Assembly: GCA_017466405.1 (NCBI GenBank)
Contig: JAFTUF010000030.1
Coordinates: forward strand, 1-64,000
Source of the DNA: Bacteroidales bacterium
Lineage (GTDB): Bacteria; Bacteroidota; Bacteroidia; Bacteroidales; F082
DNA: 64,000 nucleotides
Direction of reading: 5' to 3'
A program made the position numbers and the translations under genes. Below, piece by piece: positions 15,806 through 25,703 of this stretch; within the stretch, counting starts at the first letter, position 1, and every line of letters starts with the position of its first letter. A model generated the notes under the pieces. The model was not told where the DNA came from, did not search any database, and worked only from the letters and a program-made list of their open reading frames with translations.

Positions 15806-17290
15806 ATGAAAAATATTTTAACATTTTGCTTAGTGTGTTTTTTAGCAACACAAATCAATGCTCAAGATAAGAATATCGATGCATTTATTTCATACGGTAC
15901 CTTTAATATTATTGGCGAAAGCAATTCACCGTACATTGAAACCTACATTACCTTTGACTGTAATAGTTTGGTTTATGTAAAAAATCAAAATGAATACGAA
16001 GCATCAATAAATTTGACTGTTCTGTTCAAGCAAGGTGAATCAATCAAAAACTACGACAAATATTCAGTAACTAGTCCTAAAGTAGCAGATACATCTAACG
16101 TAAACGGTTTCTTCATGGACGTTCAACGCTATTCATTGGCAAATGGCGAATACCAAATGGAAATAACTATAGAAGACGCCAACAATACAAATAAACCACT
16201 ACAAGTCTCTGAAACAATTGTTGTTGACTATCCAGAAACCATCTGTTTTTCAAGTATAATCGCTCTTGAAGATTACAAACCAAGCGAAGAAGCATCAACA
16301 AATTCCAAGAACGGATACGACATCGTTCCTATGATAATGCCTTATTATCCTGAATCAATTAACCGATTGACATTCTATGCGGAAATATATAACACAAAAA
16401 AGATTCTTGGAGAAAACGAGAAATATCTTCTCAACACCTACTTAAAAACTTTTGAAAGCAATACTATTGTTAATAATTACTTCTTTACAAAAAGAATGAA
16501 CGTCAAAGATACTGAAGTTGTCATTAACACTATGGATATTAGCAATCTTCCTTCTGGCAACTACTATTTAGTCCTCGAAGTACGCGACAGAAATAATGAA
16601 GTAATAGGATACAATCAGTTCTTCTTCCAAAGAAGCAACTCTAACTATGAAATTGACAACGCCATATTGGCAACAATTGACCCAGAAAAAGTCTTCAGCG
16701 GAAACATCGACAACATTGATACTATCAGAGAATATATTAGAACATTGGAAGCTATTTCTTCACAAATTGAAAAAGAATATGCATTTAACCTTGTCAAGAC
16801 TGATGACATCAAGACCATGCAACAATATTTCTATAGCTTCTGGGCAAGCCGTAACGCCTTGTCGCCACAAATAGAATGGGAAAATTACTATGCACAAGTA
16901 AAACGTGTGAACGCATCTTTCACTGCACAAAGAATGAAAGGTTATCAAACAGACAGAGGCATTGTCTTCCTGAAATATGGCGCACCAGACAGAATCGTTC
17001 AAAACCATAACGAGCCAGGAGCTTACCCATACGAGATTTGGCACTACTACACACTCCAAAATCAGAGAAATAAAAAATTCGTCTTCATGACAAAAGACAT
17101 CGTCACTAACGATTTCCAACTCATTCACTCTGACGCTATTGGAGAACTTAACAACAATCGATGGACTAATGAGATCTACTCAAGAACATATAGCAGCTAC
17201 TACGACTACTACTACAAAAATGGTGATGGCAGCGTAAGTCCGAACACATACGGCGACGATGCTGAGGACTACTACGATAATCCAAGATAA
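15806..17290 (+). CDS. GWxTD domain-containing secreted protein
   Basis: The 494-residue protein has a signal peptide (MKNILTFCLVCFLATQINAQ). The C-terminal region (about 385-460) carries the GWxTD-type pattern: KGYQTDRGIVFLKYGAPDRI followed by YPYEIWHYY and FVFMTKD. The first two-thirds consist of beta-rich repeats with periodic YYLVLEVRDR-type strands. The C-terminus is rich in Tyr and Asp (SSYYDYYYKNGDG). The GWxTD family is widespread in Bacteroidetes and related phyla and has no proven function. It stands alone between a promoter and a strong terminator. Confidence 0.85.
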   Translation: MKNILTFCLVCFLATQINAQDKNIDAFISYGTFNIIGESNSPYIETYITFDCNSLVYVKNQNEYEASINLTVLFKQGESIKNYDKYSVTSPKVADTSNVNGFFMDVQRYSLANGEYQMEITIEDANNTNKPLQVSETIVVDYPETICFSSIIALEDYKPSEEASTNSKNGYDIVPMIMPYYPESINRLTFYAEIYNTKKILGENEKYLLNTYLKTFESNTIVNNYFFTKRMNVKDTEVVINTMDISNLPSGNYYLVLEVRDRNNEVIGYNQFFFQRSNSNYEIDNAILATIDPEKVFSGNIDNIDTIREYIRTLEAISSQIEKEYAFNLVKTDDIKTMQQYFYSFWASRNALSPQIEWENYYAQVKRVNASFTAQRMKGYQTDRGIVFLKYGAPDRIVQNHNEPGAYPYEIWHYYTLQNQRNKKFVFMTKDIVTNDFQLIHSDAIGELNNNRWTNEIYSRTYSSYYDYYYKNGDGSVSPNTYGDDAEDYYDNPR

Positions 17291-17336
17291 CATCGAAAGT
17301 AACTTTTCTTAATACCACATATTTTATCTTTACTTT

Positions 17337-17369
17337 AGAGACTCTCAATATCGGGAGTCTCTTTTTTTA
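17337..17369 (+). terminator. Intrinsic terminator after the GWxTD gene
   Basis: AGAGACTC (17337-17344) pairs with GAGTCTCT (17355-17362), followed by seven T. This is a clear rho-independent terminator on the plus strand. Confidence 0.9.
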
Positions 17370-17419
17370 GTTACAAAAAAAATCTGCCATCTATTGTCTG
17401 TTGTCTGTTGTCTTTTTAC

Positions 17420-17427
17420 TATCTTTG
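17420..17427 (+). promoter_or_regulatory. -7 promoter element (TATCTTTG) five bases before the ATG
   Basis: TATCTTTG ends five bases before the ATG at 17433, so the predicted start of transcription is at or next to the A of the ATG. The preceding bases are a GTCTGTT tandem repeat (17396-17410). Confidence 0.6.
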
Positions 17428-17432
17428 TGCCT

Positions 17433-18452
17433 ATGAAAAAAGTAGCGGTAGTCATATTGAATTACAATGGAAAAGGCTTTTTGGAGAAATTCTTGCCGAA
17501 TGTAATAGAGAATAGCTCCAATGTAGCTGAGATTATCGTTGCCGACAATAAATCTACCGACGACTCTGTTGATTTCATGAGGACTAACTATCCGAACATC
17601 AGACTAATACTCAACGATTTTAATGGAGGTTTTGCAACAGGCTATAATGTCGCATTGCGTCAAGTTGATGCCGATTATTATATTCTTCTAAATTCTGACA
17701 TTGAAGTCACACCAAATTGGATTGAACCTGTCATAGAATTAATGGAATCGGATGAAAAGATAGCAGCCTGTCAGCCGAAGATTTTATCCTATTACGAAAA
17801 GACAAAGTTTGAATACGCTGGAGCTGCAGGCGGCTACATTGACAAATATGGCTACCCTTTCTGCAGAGGAAGAATCTTCCAAGAGATAGAAAACGACAAT
17901 GGACAATTTGACGACGTTAAAGAGATATTCTGGGCAACAGGAGCGTGTATGTTCGTCAGAGCCACACTATATCACCGGCATGGAGGTTTAGACGACAGTT
18001 TTTTCGCTCACATGGAAGAGATTGACTTCTGCTGGAGACTTAAGAATTTGGATTATAAGATAATGTACTGTCCTTCATCAAAAATTTATCACATAGGTGG
18101 AGGAACATTACCTAAATCGTCTGCGAGAAAGACCTACCTTAATTTCAGGAACAATCTCTCTTTATTGATGAAAAACCTTCCTGAAGGAAAAGTGTTTTGG
18201 ACAATATTTTACAGATTCTTCTTAGACTGGATCGCTGGTTTTAAATTCCTGTGCGACGGCAGTTTTGCAGATTTCTTCGCTGTCTCTAAGGCTCATCTCA
18301 GTTTTATAAAGAACATTCCATATTTGAGAAAAGAAAGAAGAAAAAACACTCATAAAAACGTATCGCAAATATACCAAAAGAACATAGTTTTCAAGCACTT
18401 CCTTGAGAAGAAAAGATTATTTAGCGAGCTTAATAAGAAAGACTTCTCTTAA
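17433..18452 (+). CDS. GT2 family glycosyltransferase
   Basis: The 339-residue enzyme has the GT-A fold markers: VAVVILNYNG, IIVADNKSTDDS, FNGGFATGYN, YYILLNSDIEV (the DxD-like metal site) and FFAHMEEIDFCWR, the acceptor-side ED motif. It resembles rhamnosyl/N-acetylglucosaminyl transferases of surface glycan pathways, but the sugar cannot be told. The C-terminal third is amphipathic and basic, probably lying on the membrane. The ATG at 17433 starts the fold and sits directly behind the promoter; the 13-codon upward extension has no support. The gene stands alone and converges on rpoD. Confidence 0.9.
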   Translation: MKKVAVVILNYNGKGFLEKFLPNVIENSSNVAEIIVADNKSTDDSVDFMRTNYPNIRLILNDFNGGFATGYNVALRQVDADYYILLNSDIEVTPNWIEPVIELMESDEKIAACQPKILSYYEKTKFEYAGAAGGYIDKYGYPFCRGRIFQEIENDNGQFDDVKEIFWATGACMFVRATLYHRHGGLDDSFFAHMEEIDFCWRLKNLDYKIMYCPSSKIYHIGGGTLPKSSARKTYLNFRNNLSLLMKNLPEGKVFWTIFYRFFLDWIAGFKFLCDGSFADFFAVSKAHLSFIKNIPYLRKERRKNTHKNVSQIYQKNIVFKHFLEKKRLFSELNKKDFS

Positions 18453-18564
18453 TCATTCCACAATATTTCAAACTCATAAACAAGTTCAAAATAAAACAGA
18501 GCAGTCTATAATTAGGCCGCCCTGCAGTTCATTATTTATCAGAAATTATTACACAATAAACAAC

Positions 18565-19431
18565 TTATTGTTCCAGATACATCTTCAAAAGATTCTTATT
18601 CGGATTCTGCTTTAACTTCTTAAGAGCCTTATCTTTAATCTGTCTGACACGTTCTCTTGTAAGATCCAATCTATATGCAATCTCTTCGAGTGTATAGCTA
18701 TGACTTACATCCAAACCGAAATAAAGGTTGATAATTTCTTTTTCCTTATCTGTAAGAATCGACATAGAACGATGTATCTCTGCTTTATCCAATTTACGTG
18801 TTAAAGCATCATCAGCAGATGAGTTATCTTCTGGTATTATGGTATCAATCAAGGACATATCATCATCCTCACCAATAGGTGCATCCATCGACACCTCTTT
18901 GGCATTCATACGAAAAGCTGCAATAACCTTATGTTCCGGAAGATCTAATTCATCCGCTATCTCCTTAATTGTTGGCTGCCTATGATAAAGCTGCTCAAGT
19001 CGTGAGGAAGTCTTTTTAATTTTCGACAAAGAACCGACCTGATTCATCGGAAGACGAACCAATCTTGATTGTTCCGCAACAGCCTGTAAAATAGATTGAC
19101 GTATCCACCAAACAGCATACGAGATAAACTTAAAGCCTTTGGTCTCATCGAAACGCTGAGCTGCTTTTATCAAGCCCACATTACCTTCATTAATCAAATC
19201 AGGAAGGCTAATACCTTGATTCTGATATTGCTTTGCTACAGAAACAACAAATCTCAGATTTGCCCTCACTAATCTTTCGAGAGCTTCTTTATCGCCGGCC
19301 TTAATCTTCTGAGCCAAGACGACTTCCTCTTCTGCTGACACCAACTCTTCTCTTGATATATCAGAAAGATATTTGTCAAGAGAAGCAAGCTCTCTATTGG
19401 TTATTGATTTTGAAATTTTTAACTGTCTCAT
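18565..19431 (-). CDS. rpoD: RNA polymerase primary sigma factor
   Basis: The 288-residue sigma-70 lacks the large region 1.1 and non-conserved insert, as in all Bacteroidetes primary sigma factors. It has region 1.2 (LDKYLSDISREELVSAEEE), region 2 (LRFVVSVAKQYQNQGISLPDLINEGNVGLIKAA and YAVWWIRQSI), region 3, and region 4 (YTLEEIAYRLDLTRERVRQIKDKALKKLK). This is the factor that reads the TAnnTTTG promoters listed here. No such element is seen directly upstream of its own ATG. Confidence 0.97.
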   Translation of the reverse strand: MRQLKISKSITNRELASLDKYLSDISREELVSAEEEVVLAQKIKAGDKEALERLVRANLRFVVSVAKQYQNQGISLPDLINEGNVGLIKAAQRFDETKGFKFISYAVWWIRQSILQAVAEQSRLVRLPMNQVGSLSKIKKTSSRLEQLYHRQPTIKEIADELDLPEHKVIAAFRMNAKEVSMDAPIGEDDDMSLIDTIIPEDNSSADDALTRKLDKAEIHRSMSILTDKEKEIINLYFGLDVSHSYTLEEIAYRLDLTRERVRQIKDKALKKLKQNPNKNLLKMYLEQ

Positions 19432-19523
19432 ATTTTTACTACTACTATTCTAACAACGATTAAGAACAATTGTTTTATCACTTTCTATCAATTAGTCGAT
19501 ATTTTCAAAAAAACATCACAATA

Positions 19524-21011
19524 CTAGCGATAAAATTCAAATGTAATGGTATAAGTACCCGTTGAGTTTATTCCCTCAATACGGACTTTGCCATTTCTAT
19601 CATTGCTCAATGCCTTCTTAAGATCACTTTCCGAGCTTACTCTTTGATGGTTGACAGTCAATATTATAAAGTCGTCAGTAATTCCTTTTTGTCTGAATAT
19701 ACCTTCTTTAACTTCTGTAATCTTCAACCCGTGATTAATTCCGAGTTCACTCTTCAATGATGAAGGCAGAGGCATAAGTTTCACACCAAGCACTTCATTA
19801 TAGAAACTCTCTCCATCTTTGTGCATTTCTTCTGTACCCTCCAGATTCTTTAGAATCACCTCTTTTTCTAAAATATTTCCATTTCGTTGAATCTTCACTT
19901 TTACTTTATCGCCTGGACGATATTGACTTATTACACCTATCAGTTGAGAATTTGAATTGACAGTAATATTATTGACACTTAACAAGATATCACCTTCTTT
20001 TATACCAGCGGCTTTAGCACCTCCTCTATCCTCAACACCAACGATATAGACACCCGACATCTCCGTGATTCCCTTCGATTCAGCAAGTTCCTCTGTTATT
20101 TCTGTCATCGTGACTCCTAAATATGCTCGTTGAATGGCTCCGTATTGCAGAAAATCTTCAACAACCTTCTTCACAATGTTTGAAGGTATTGCAAAAGAAT
20201 AGCCTTCATAACTTCCAGTTCTTGATGCAATCGCAGCATTGATTCCCACAAGATCACCATCCATGTTAACCAATGCCCCACCACTATTACCAGGATTAAT
20301 AGCAGCATCAGTCTGAATAAACGACTCTATCGTACTTCCATCACCTAATATATTAATATTACGCGCCTTAGCACTAACGATACCAGCTGTAACAGTTGAG
20401 GTAAGATTAAAAGGATTTCCAACAGCGAGCACCCACTCTCCTACTTTAACTTGATCTGAATCTGCAAAGGTAAGACAATCTAAATCAGTTGCATCAACCT
20501 TTATTAAAGCTAAATCTTTACTTGGGTCATTTCCAATAATGGTTGCGGTTCTCTTATGTTTGTCGTTGAAAGTAACTTCTATCTTATTTGCTCCTTCAAC
20601 AACGTGATTATTTGTAACTATATAACCATCAGGAGAGATAACGACTCCAGATCCATATCCGACAGACACATTGTTAGGAACTTGCATCTGGCCTCCATAT
20701 AATTGTTCCAACAAAGAACCAAAAAAATCATAATAACTATTACCTCTTGACACAATTTCAGTCCTGATGTGGACTACCGCATTAACTGTATTTTCTGCAG
20801 CATCAACAAAATTATCATCTTCGTCATTATTCATATAAGCTGCTCGAATCATTGACACCGAATTGTCGGCATTTGAAGTTGCTATAATCTCGGTTTCTGC
20901 AAGCTTCTGCTTCATTTCGCGCTGCGAAAAATACATGTTAATTGTAAAAACACTCAAAGCGACTAATAACACGCTTAAAGTCAGGAATAACACTTTTGTT
21001 TTACTCTTCAT
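19524..21011 (-). CDS. degP: Periplasmic serine protease of the HtrA/DegP family
   Basis: The 495-residue protein has an N-terminal signal anchor (about 7-28), a trypsin-like domain with the triad His136 (TNNHVVEG), Asp166 (PSKDLALIKV) and Ser243 (NPGNSGGAL), and two PDZ domains (about 295-385 and 410-490). The second PDZ is short. It degrades or refolds damaged envelope proteins. The gene is divergent from dapF. It could be called degQ or htrA; the sequence does not separate these. Confidence 0.95.
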   Translation of the reverse strand: MKSKTKVLFLTLSVLLVALSVFTINMYFSQREMKQKLAETEIIATSNADNSVSMIRAAYMNNDEDDNFVDAAENTVNAVVHIRTEIVSRGNSYYDFFGSLLEQLYGGQMQVPNNVSVGYGSGVVISPDGYIVTNNHVVEGANKIEVTFNDKHKRTATIIGNDPSKDLALIKVDATDLDCLTFADSDQVKVGEWVLAVGNPFNLTSTVTAGIVSAKARNINILGDGSTIESFIQTDAAINPGNSGGALVNMDGDLVGINAAIASRTGSYEGYSFAIPSNIVKKVVEDFLQYGAIQRAYLGVTMTEITEELAESKGITEMSGVYIVGVEDRGGAKAAGIKEGDILLSVNNITVNSNSQLIGVISQYRPGDKVKVKIQRNGNILEKEVILKNLEGTEEMHKDGESFYNEVLGVKLMPLPSSLKSELGINHGLKITEVKEGIFRQKGITDDFIILTVNHQRVSSESDLKKALSNDRNGKVRIEGINSTGTYTITFEFYR

Positions 21012-21198
21012 ATTTAAAAATTAGTTAGTTAAAAAATAAGATGTCTGTCACTGCTTAAAAATCTTTTCGGGAGACATCCAAACCCGATTTCTTTAATGGT
21101 AAAGATTCTTTTTTCGATATGGTTTGTTTTTAAAAATTCACTATCTTTACAATCAAAATTCCTGCCAAAACAAGGAAGTACACAAACAAGAATATATA

Positions 21199-22005
21199 AT
21201 GAATAACACTATAAATCAACGCATTAGCTTCAGCAAATTTCATGGTGCAGGCAATGATTTCATCATGATAAACGCAACAGAAAACGAATTATTATTAAGT
21301 GAAGAATTAATCTTTAAAATGTGTGATCGTCGTATAGGAATCGGTGCCGACGGACTGATTATTTTACTGCCTTCTGATAATCATGATTTTAAGATGAAGT
21401 ATTACAACTGCGACGGCAAAGAAAGTACTTTTTGCGGTAATGGAGGAAGATGTATAGCGGCTTTTGCACATCGTCAAGGAATAATTGAAAAAGATGCAAC
21501 TTACGAAGCTGTAGATGGAATTCACAAAGCTAAAGTTTTTCCAACATCACATAACGAATACAAGGTGGAACTGACAATGCGTGACATTTTGTCTTATAAG
21601 CTCAATGAAAACAGCCTACTAATTGACACTGGGTCACCTCATTTCGTAAAAAAAATTAACAATTGGCAGAGTCTTGACGTCAATCGCGAGGGCGCTGCAA
21701 TACGTTACGACAAAAAAATATCTGAAAATGGAGTTAATGTCGATTTCCTTTACAATGACAATGGCACGATTCGTATCAGGACTTACGAAAGAGGTGTCGA
21801 GAACGAGACCTTAGCCTGTGGCACAGGTGTAACAGCTTCTGCAATAGCAGCTTCTCTTTGGTTTGGAGGAAACGACATTGACATTTACACTCAAATTGCC
21901 AAGCTGAACGTCCGTTTCGACATAGAAAATAATTCATTTAGAAATGTAGTTTTATCAGGTCCGGCAACTCATGTTTTTGACGGATTGTTTATTTTTGCAA
22001 AATAA
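21199..22005 (+). CDS. dapF: Diaminopimelate epimerase
   Basis: The 268-residue enzyme turns LL- into meso-diaminopimelate for lysine and peptidoglycan. Both catalytic cysteines are in their motifs: CGNGGRC and ACGTGV, with FHGAGNDF and YERGVENET as further markers. The ATG at 21199 begins just before the conserved ISFSKFHGAGNDF; the open frame starts 25 codons earlier without homology. It opens a run with the GNAT, mltG and DUF2279 genes, all closely spaced or overlapping. Confidence 0.97.
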   Translation: MNNTINQRISFSKFHGAGNDFIMINATENELLLSEELIFKMCDRRIGIGADGLIILLPSDNHDFKMKYYNCDGKESTFCGNGGRCIAAFAHRQGIIEKDATYEAVDGIHKAKVFPTSHNEYKVELTMRDILSYKLNENSLLIDTGSPHFVKKINNWQSLDVNREGAAIRYDKKISENGVNVDFLYNDNGTIRIRTYERGVENETLACGTGVTASAIAASLWFGGNDIDIYTQIAKLNVRFDIENNSFRNVVLSGPATHVFDGLFIFAK

Positions 22006-22013
22006 ATTCGCCC

Positions 22014-22541
22014 ATGTTCACACAAAACGAAAATATAATCATAAGAGCAGCCGAACCTATCGACGCTGAATTAATATATGAATGGGAAAACGACCAAAGT
22101 ATATGGAGAGTCAGCGAGACATACATGCCTTACTCCATGTATCAGATAGAGCAATTCCTATTCAACAACAACGACTTATTTGCAAATCGACAGGTTCGTT
22201 TCATAATAGAAACAAAAAAAGATAACGAAAAAATAGGCTGCATTGATATATACGATTTCGACCCTATTCATCAAAGAGCAGGAATCGGAATTCTGCTGCA
22301 AGAAAACTATAGGAAACGCGGCCACGCCAAAGAATCGTTAGGATTGATAATAGATTATTGCTTTAATGTATTGATGCTTAAACAAGTTTATTGTCTGATT
22401 GACTCTCTTAACGAAGACAGTTTGAACTTATTCAAAAAAACAGGATTCGTCCAATGCGGCTACAGAAAAGAATGGATAAGAACTCCAGATGGATTTATAG
22501 ATGAAATTGAACTTCAATATATTAATAAAAATTATCAATGA
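22014..22541 (+). CDS. GNAT family N-acetyltransferase
   Basis: The 175-residue protein has the GNAT fold of the RimJ/RimL type: IIRAAEPIDAELIYEWEND at the start, the acetyl-CoA loop AGIGILLQENYRKRGHAKESL, and LMLKQVYCLIDSLNEDSLNLFKKTGFVQCG. The acceptor is unknown. It overlaps mltG by four bases (ATGA) and follows dapF by eight, so it belongs to that operon. Confidence 0.9.
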   Translation: MFTQNENIIIRAAEPIDAELIYEWENDQSIWRVSETYMPYSMYQIEQFLFNNNDLFANRQVRFIIETKKDNEKIGCIDIYDFDPIHQRAGIGILLQENYRKRGHAKESLGLIIDYCFNVLMLKQVYCLIDSLNEDSLNLFKKTGFVQCGYRKEWIRTPDGFIDEIELQYINKNYQ

Positions 22542-23620
22542 AGTCATTAAGAACATTTTTAAAAGATAAAGATAAGAAAGTCGTAAAGACAAGACGTATT
22601 GTCTTCGGAACACTTAGCGTACTCATAGTATTGTCGGTGATACTTTTCATCAATATGTATAAAGCAATCTTATATTCCAACGTATTGATTCCTAACGGAG
22701 AAAAAGTTTCATTATACATCTCTTCTGAGGACGATTTTGATAATGTCAAAGAGAAGTTATATTCAAAAGACATTATAATAAATCAAAAGAGATTTGAGTG
22801 GCTGGCAAAAAAATTAGATTATCCTCAATACATCAAATCAGGGCATTATATCATCACAGACGGAATGAACAACAACAGACTCCTTAATCTACTGCGTTCA
22901 GGAAGCCAAACGCCCGTCGATATAACTTTCAACAATATAAGAACAATAGAACAATTAGCAGGACGCATAGCCGAACAAATCGATACCGACTCAATCTCAA
23001 TAATTAATGCCATCAAAGAAAATCCGACTCTCAAAGAGATGGGTTTCGACAATGAAAGTTATGCAGCGCTGTTCATACCAAACACATACGAATTATATTG
23101 GAACATTGACGCTAATGAGCTGATTGAACGCATGGTTTTGGAATACAACAGATTCTGGAATGATGAACGAAAAAATAAAGCCGAGTCTGTCGGACTATCT
23201 CCTATCGAAGTAAGCATATTAGCATCTATCGTTGATAAAGAGACTGTTAAAGTATCAGAGATGCCTCGTATAGCAGGAGTCTATCTCAATAGAATCAATA
23301 AGAGATGGCTTCTTCAAGCCGACCCAACCTTAGTATTTGCTATCGGCGACTTCGAAATAAAGAGAGTTTTAGACGTTCATAAAGAAATCGAATCTCCATA
23401 CAACACCTATAAATATATAGGACTTCCGCCAGGACCGATCTGCATCCCATCTATAGCTGCCATCGATGCTGTCTTGAATGCTGAGAAACACAAATATTTC
23501 TATTTCTGCGCAAAAGACGACATGTCAGGTTATCATGTATTTGCAAAGAATATGACACAACATAACATCAATGCTGAAAAATACAGAAGAGCCTTGAACA
23601 AGAATAAAATCTGGAAATGA
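22538..23620 (+). CDS. mltG: Endolytic transglycosylase MltG
   Basis: The 360-residue protein has one N-terminal membrane helix (about 27-45) and the YceG/MltG domain: FIPNTYEL, ILASIVDKET, IAGVYLNRI, LLQADPT and YNTYKYIGLPPGPICIPS. MltG cuts new glycan strands and so sets their length. The motif read as IVEKET in E. coli is IVDKET here. It is coupled to the GNAT gene before it and to the DUF2279 gene after it by ATGA overlaps. Confidence 0.95.
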   Translation: MKSLRTFLKDKDKKVVKTRRIVFGTLSVLIVLSVILFINMYKAILYSNVLIPNGEKVSLYISSEDDFDNVKEKLYSKDIIINQKRFEWLAKKLDYPQYIKSGHYIITDGMNNNRLLNLLRSGSQTPVDITFNNIRTIEQLAGRIAEQIDTDSISIINAIKENPTLKEMGFDNESYAALFIPNTYELYWNIDANELIERMVLEYNRFWNDERKNKAESVGLSPIEVSILASIVDKETVKVSEMPRIAGVYLNRINKRWLLQADPTLVFAIGDFEIKRVLDVHKEIESPYNTYKYIGLPPGPICIPSIAAIDAVLNAEKHKYFYFCAKDDMSGYHVFAKNMTQHNINAEKYRRALNKNKIWK

Positions 23621-24609
23621 CGAACAACCAAAGAAGAAAAATAATGGCTAAATACTTTATCAATAAGTTAATGAAAATGCGCTGCGACATAAGAAGTTCT
23701 AAAATAGCAGCTATAATATTAATTTTAACTTCTTTGAATGCTTTTTCCCAAAACAACTTGGTTCAAAACGATTCAATAGAAAAGATTAATAGAAATGTCG
23801 GAATCCTTATAGGTACTGAAGCCGCTCTATATGCCGGCTCAATGAGCGGACTATATTATCTCTGGTACGCCGATTATCCTCAATCGTCATTTCATTTTTA
23901 CAACGACAATGGAGAATGGCTTCAGATGGATAAAGTCGGGCACTCAACGGCTGCATATCACGTTGGCTTAATGGGTTACGAAGCTCTTAGACTTGCCGGA
24001 TGTGACGAAAAGCGCTCCTTATTATATGGCGGTCCATTAGGATTCGTATTCCTTACAACCGTTGAAGTCTTCGACGGTTTGTCAGACGGATGGGGATTTT
24101 CTTGGGGCGACATAGCTGCAAACGCCTTTGGAACAGGATTATTCATGGGACAACAAGCGCTCTGGCACGAACAAAGAATCTCAATGAAATATTCTTATCA
24201 CAACAGTGAGTTCCCTCAATATCGCCCAGATTTACTAGGCAGCAATCTTCCTGAGAGAATGTTAAAAGATTATAACGGACAAACGATATGGCTCTCTTTC
24301 AATATAAAGTCACTATTTTTAAATAAAGAAAGTAAGTTTCCATCGTGGATAAACCTCGCCTTAGGATATAGTGGAGAAGGTATGACAGGAGCTTTCTACA
24401 ATGTAAATCAACACAATGGAGTTGATATTCCATATTACGACAGAACTAGACAATTCATACTCTCGCCCGACATCGACTTGACAAGAATTCCAGTTGACAA
24501 TAAATTTCTAAAAACCACGTTGAAAGTCTTAAGTTTTATTAAGATTCCTATGCCAGCATTAATGTATGACTCAAATGGAGCTTTCTCTTGGCATTGGCTT
24601 TATTTCTAA
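23617..24609 (+). CDS. DUF2279 family protein
   Basis: The 330-residue protein has a signal peptide region (AAIILILTSLNAFSQ) and the DUF2279 core: MDKVGHSTAAYHVGLMGYEALRLAG, YGGPLGFVFLTTVEVFDG and GDIAANAFGTGLF. The rest is rich in aromatic strands (SWINLALGYSGEGMTG), consistent with an outer-membrane or periplasmic site. Function is unknown. Its ATG overlaps the mltG stop; an in-frame ATG nine codons on is also possible. Confidence 0.82.
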   Translation: MTNNQRRKIMAKYFINKLMKMRCDIRSSKIAAIILILTSLNAFSQNNLVQNDSIEKINRNVGILIGTEAALYAGSMSGLYYLWYADYPQSSFHFYNDNGEWLQMDKVGHSTAAYHVGLMGYEALRLAGCDEKRSLLYGGPLGFVFLTTVEVFDGLSDGWGFSWGDIAANAFGTGLFMGQQALWHEQRISMKYSYHNSEFPQYRPDLLGSNLPERMLKDYNGQTIWLSFNIKSLFLNKESKFPSWINLALGYSGEGMTGAFYNVNQHNGVDIPYYDRTRQFILSPDIDLTRIPVDNKFLKTTLKVLSFIKIPMPALMYDSNGAFSWHWLYF

Positions 24610-24640
24610 ATAAGACAGATTGTTTAAACACTATTTTAAT

Positions 24641-24648
24641 TATATTTG
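24641..24648 (+). promoter_or_regulatory. -7 promoter element (TATATTTG)
   Basis: TATATTTG is a TAnnTTTG match 15 bases before the ATG of the TPR lipoprotein gene at 24664. Confidence 0.6.
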
Positions 24649-24663
24649 CACAAATTTACTAAT

Positions 24664-25074
24664 ATGAAAAAAGTAACTAAAATTATTGCTGCATCAGTAT
24701 TGTTTTTCTTAATCAGTTGTGGTAACAACGTTGAAAAATCCAGACTCCATTTCGACAAGGGCGTTGATTATCTATACACATCACAATTTGAAGAGGCAAT
24801 AGAGCAATTCAACAAAGCCATAGAATACGACAACAATAACCATGAAGCTTACTTCCATCGCGGATGCGCTAAATACAATAGTTTTCAAAGAGAAGCAGCT
24901 TTGCAAGATTATCTCAAGGTCATAGAAATCAATCCTGATTACTTACAGGCCTATTTTAACATCGGCTTATACTACAGAGGAATAAACGATTACGACATGG
25001 CTTGTTATTATTTCAAGATTGCTGAGGCTAAAGGAAGACCTAACATGGAAGATTACACAAAACATTGCCGTTGA
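24664..25074 (+). CDS. TPR lipoprotein
   Basis: The 136-residue protein has a lipoprotein signal (MKKVTKIIAASVLFFLISC) and three tetratricopeptide repeats (LYTSQFEEAIEQFNKAIEYD, AYFHRGCAKYNSFQREAALQDYLKVIEI, YFNIGLYYRGINDYDMACYYFKIAEAKG). Such proteins usually scaffold others at the envelope; no partner can be named. Its TGA shares one base with the ATG of the HAD gene, so the two are coupled. Confidence 0.88.
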   Translation: MKKVTKIIAASVLFFLISCGNNVEKSRLHFDKGVDYLYTSQFEEAIEQFNKAIEYDNNNHEAYFHRGCAKYNSFQREAALQDYLKVIEINPDYLQAYFNIGLYYRGINDYDMACYYFKIAEAKGRPNMEDYTKHCR

Positions 25075-25703
25075 TGATTAAGACGATAATATGGGACTGG
25101 AACGGAACTCTATTAGATGATTTAGAATTATCTTTAGGTTCTGTAAATGTATTATTAAAAGACAGAGGTTTACCTATTCTAACGTTTGAACGTTACAAAG
25201 AGATATTCTGTTTCCCAGTCATAAAATATTACGAAACCGCAGGTTTTGACTTCAGCAAAGAACCTTTTGAAATACCGGCAAGACAATATATGGACTTATA
25301 TCATGCCGGCGAAAACAAGACTCAGCTTTTCCCCGATGTCGTAAAGACGTTGAGTTCATTAAAAGAAAAAGGTCTCAGGCTATTGGTACTTTCTGCAATG
25401 GAAGACGGCAACCTAAAAAAGATGATTGCCAATGCTGGCATATCTCATTTCTTCGATGGAATTTTTGGAATAAAAGACGACTTCGCAAGAGAGAAAGTAA
25501 GCATCGGAAAACAGATGACTAAAATTTTGAATCTCAACCCTGAAGAATGTGTCATGGTCGGTGACACACTGCACGACGCAGAAGTAGCCGAAGCTTGCGG
25601 TTTCAACTGCATATTATACTCTCAAGGCCATGTGTCAAGAAGAAGATTAGAAACAAAAGGTGTCAAGATAATTGACAAACTCGAAGAACTTCTGTCATTC
25701 TAA
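25074..25703 (+). CDS. HAD family phosphatase (phosphoglycolate phosphatase-like)
   Basis: The 209-residue protein shows the HAD motifs in order: DWNGTLLDD (nucleophile and acid Asp), LLVLSAMED (motif II), K at REKVSIGK, and CVMVGDTLHDAEVAEACG (motif IV). A helical cap lies between motifs I and II (about 17-85). Gph-like enzymes remove phosphate from small metabolites; substrate unknown. The ATG at 25074 follows TGATG coupling to the previous gene. Its end overlaps the end of the convergent MORN-repeat gene by nine bases. Confidence 0.88.
   Translation: MIKTIIWDWNGTLLDDLELSLGSVNVLLKDRGLPILTFERYKEIFCFPVIKYYETAGFDFSKEPFEIPARQYMDLYHAGENKTQLFPDVVKTLSSLKEKGLRLLVLSAMEDGNLKKMIANAGISHFFDGIFGIKDDFAREKVSIGKQMTKILNLNPEECVMVGDTLHDAEVAEACGFNCILYSQGHVSRRRLETKGVKIIDKLEELLSF

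Noticed and set aside
21041..21079. GATGTCT...AGACATC inverted repeat between degP and dapF
   Set aside because: Only seven pairs around a 25-base loop with no clear partner feature; could be chance in AT-rich sequence.
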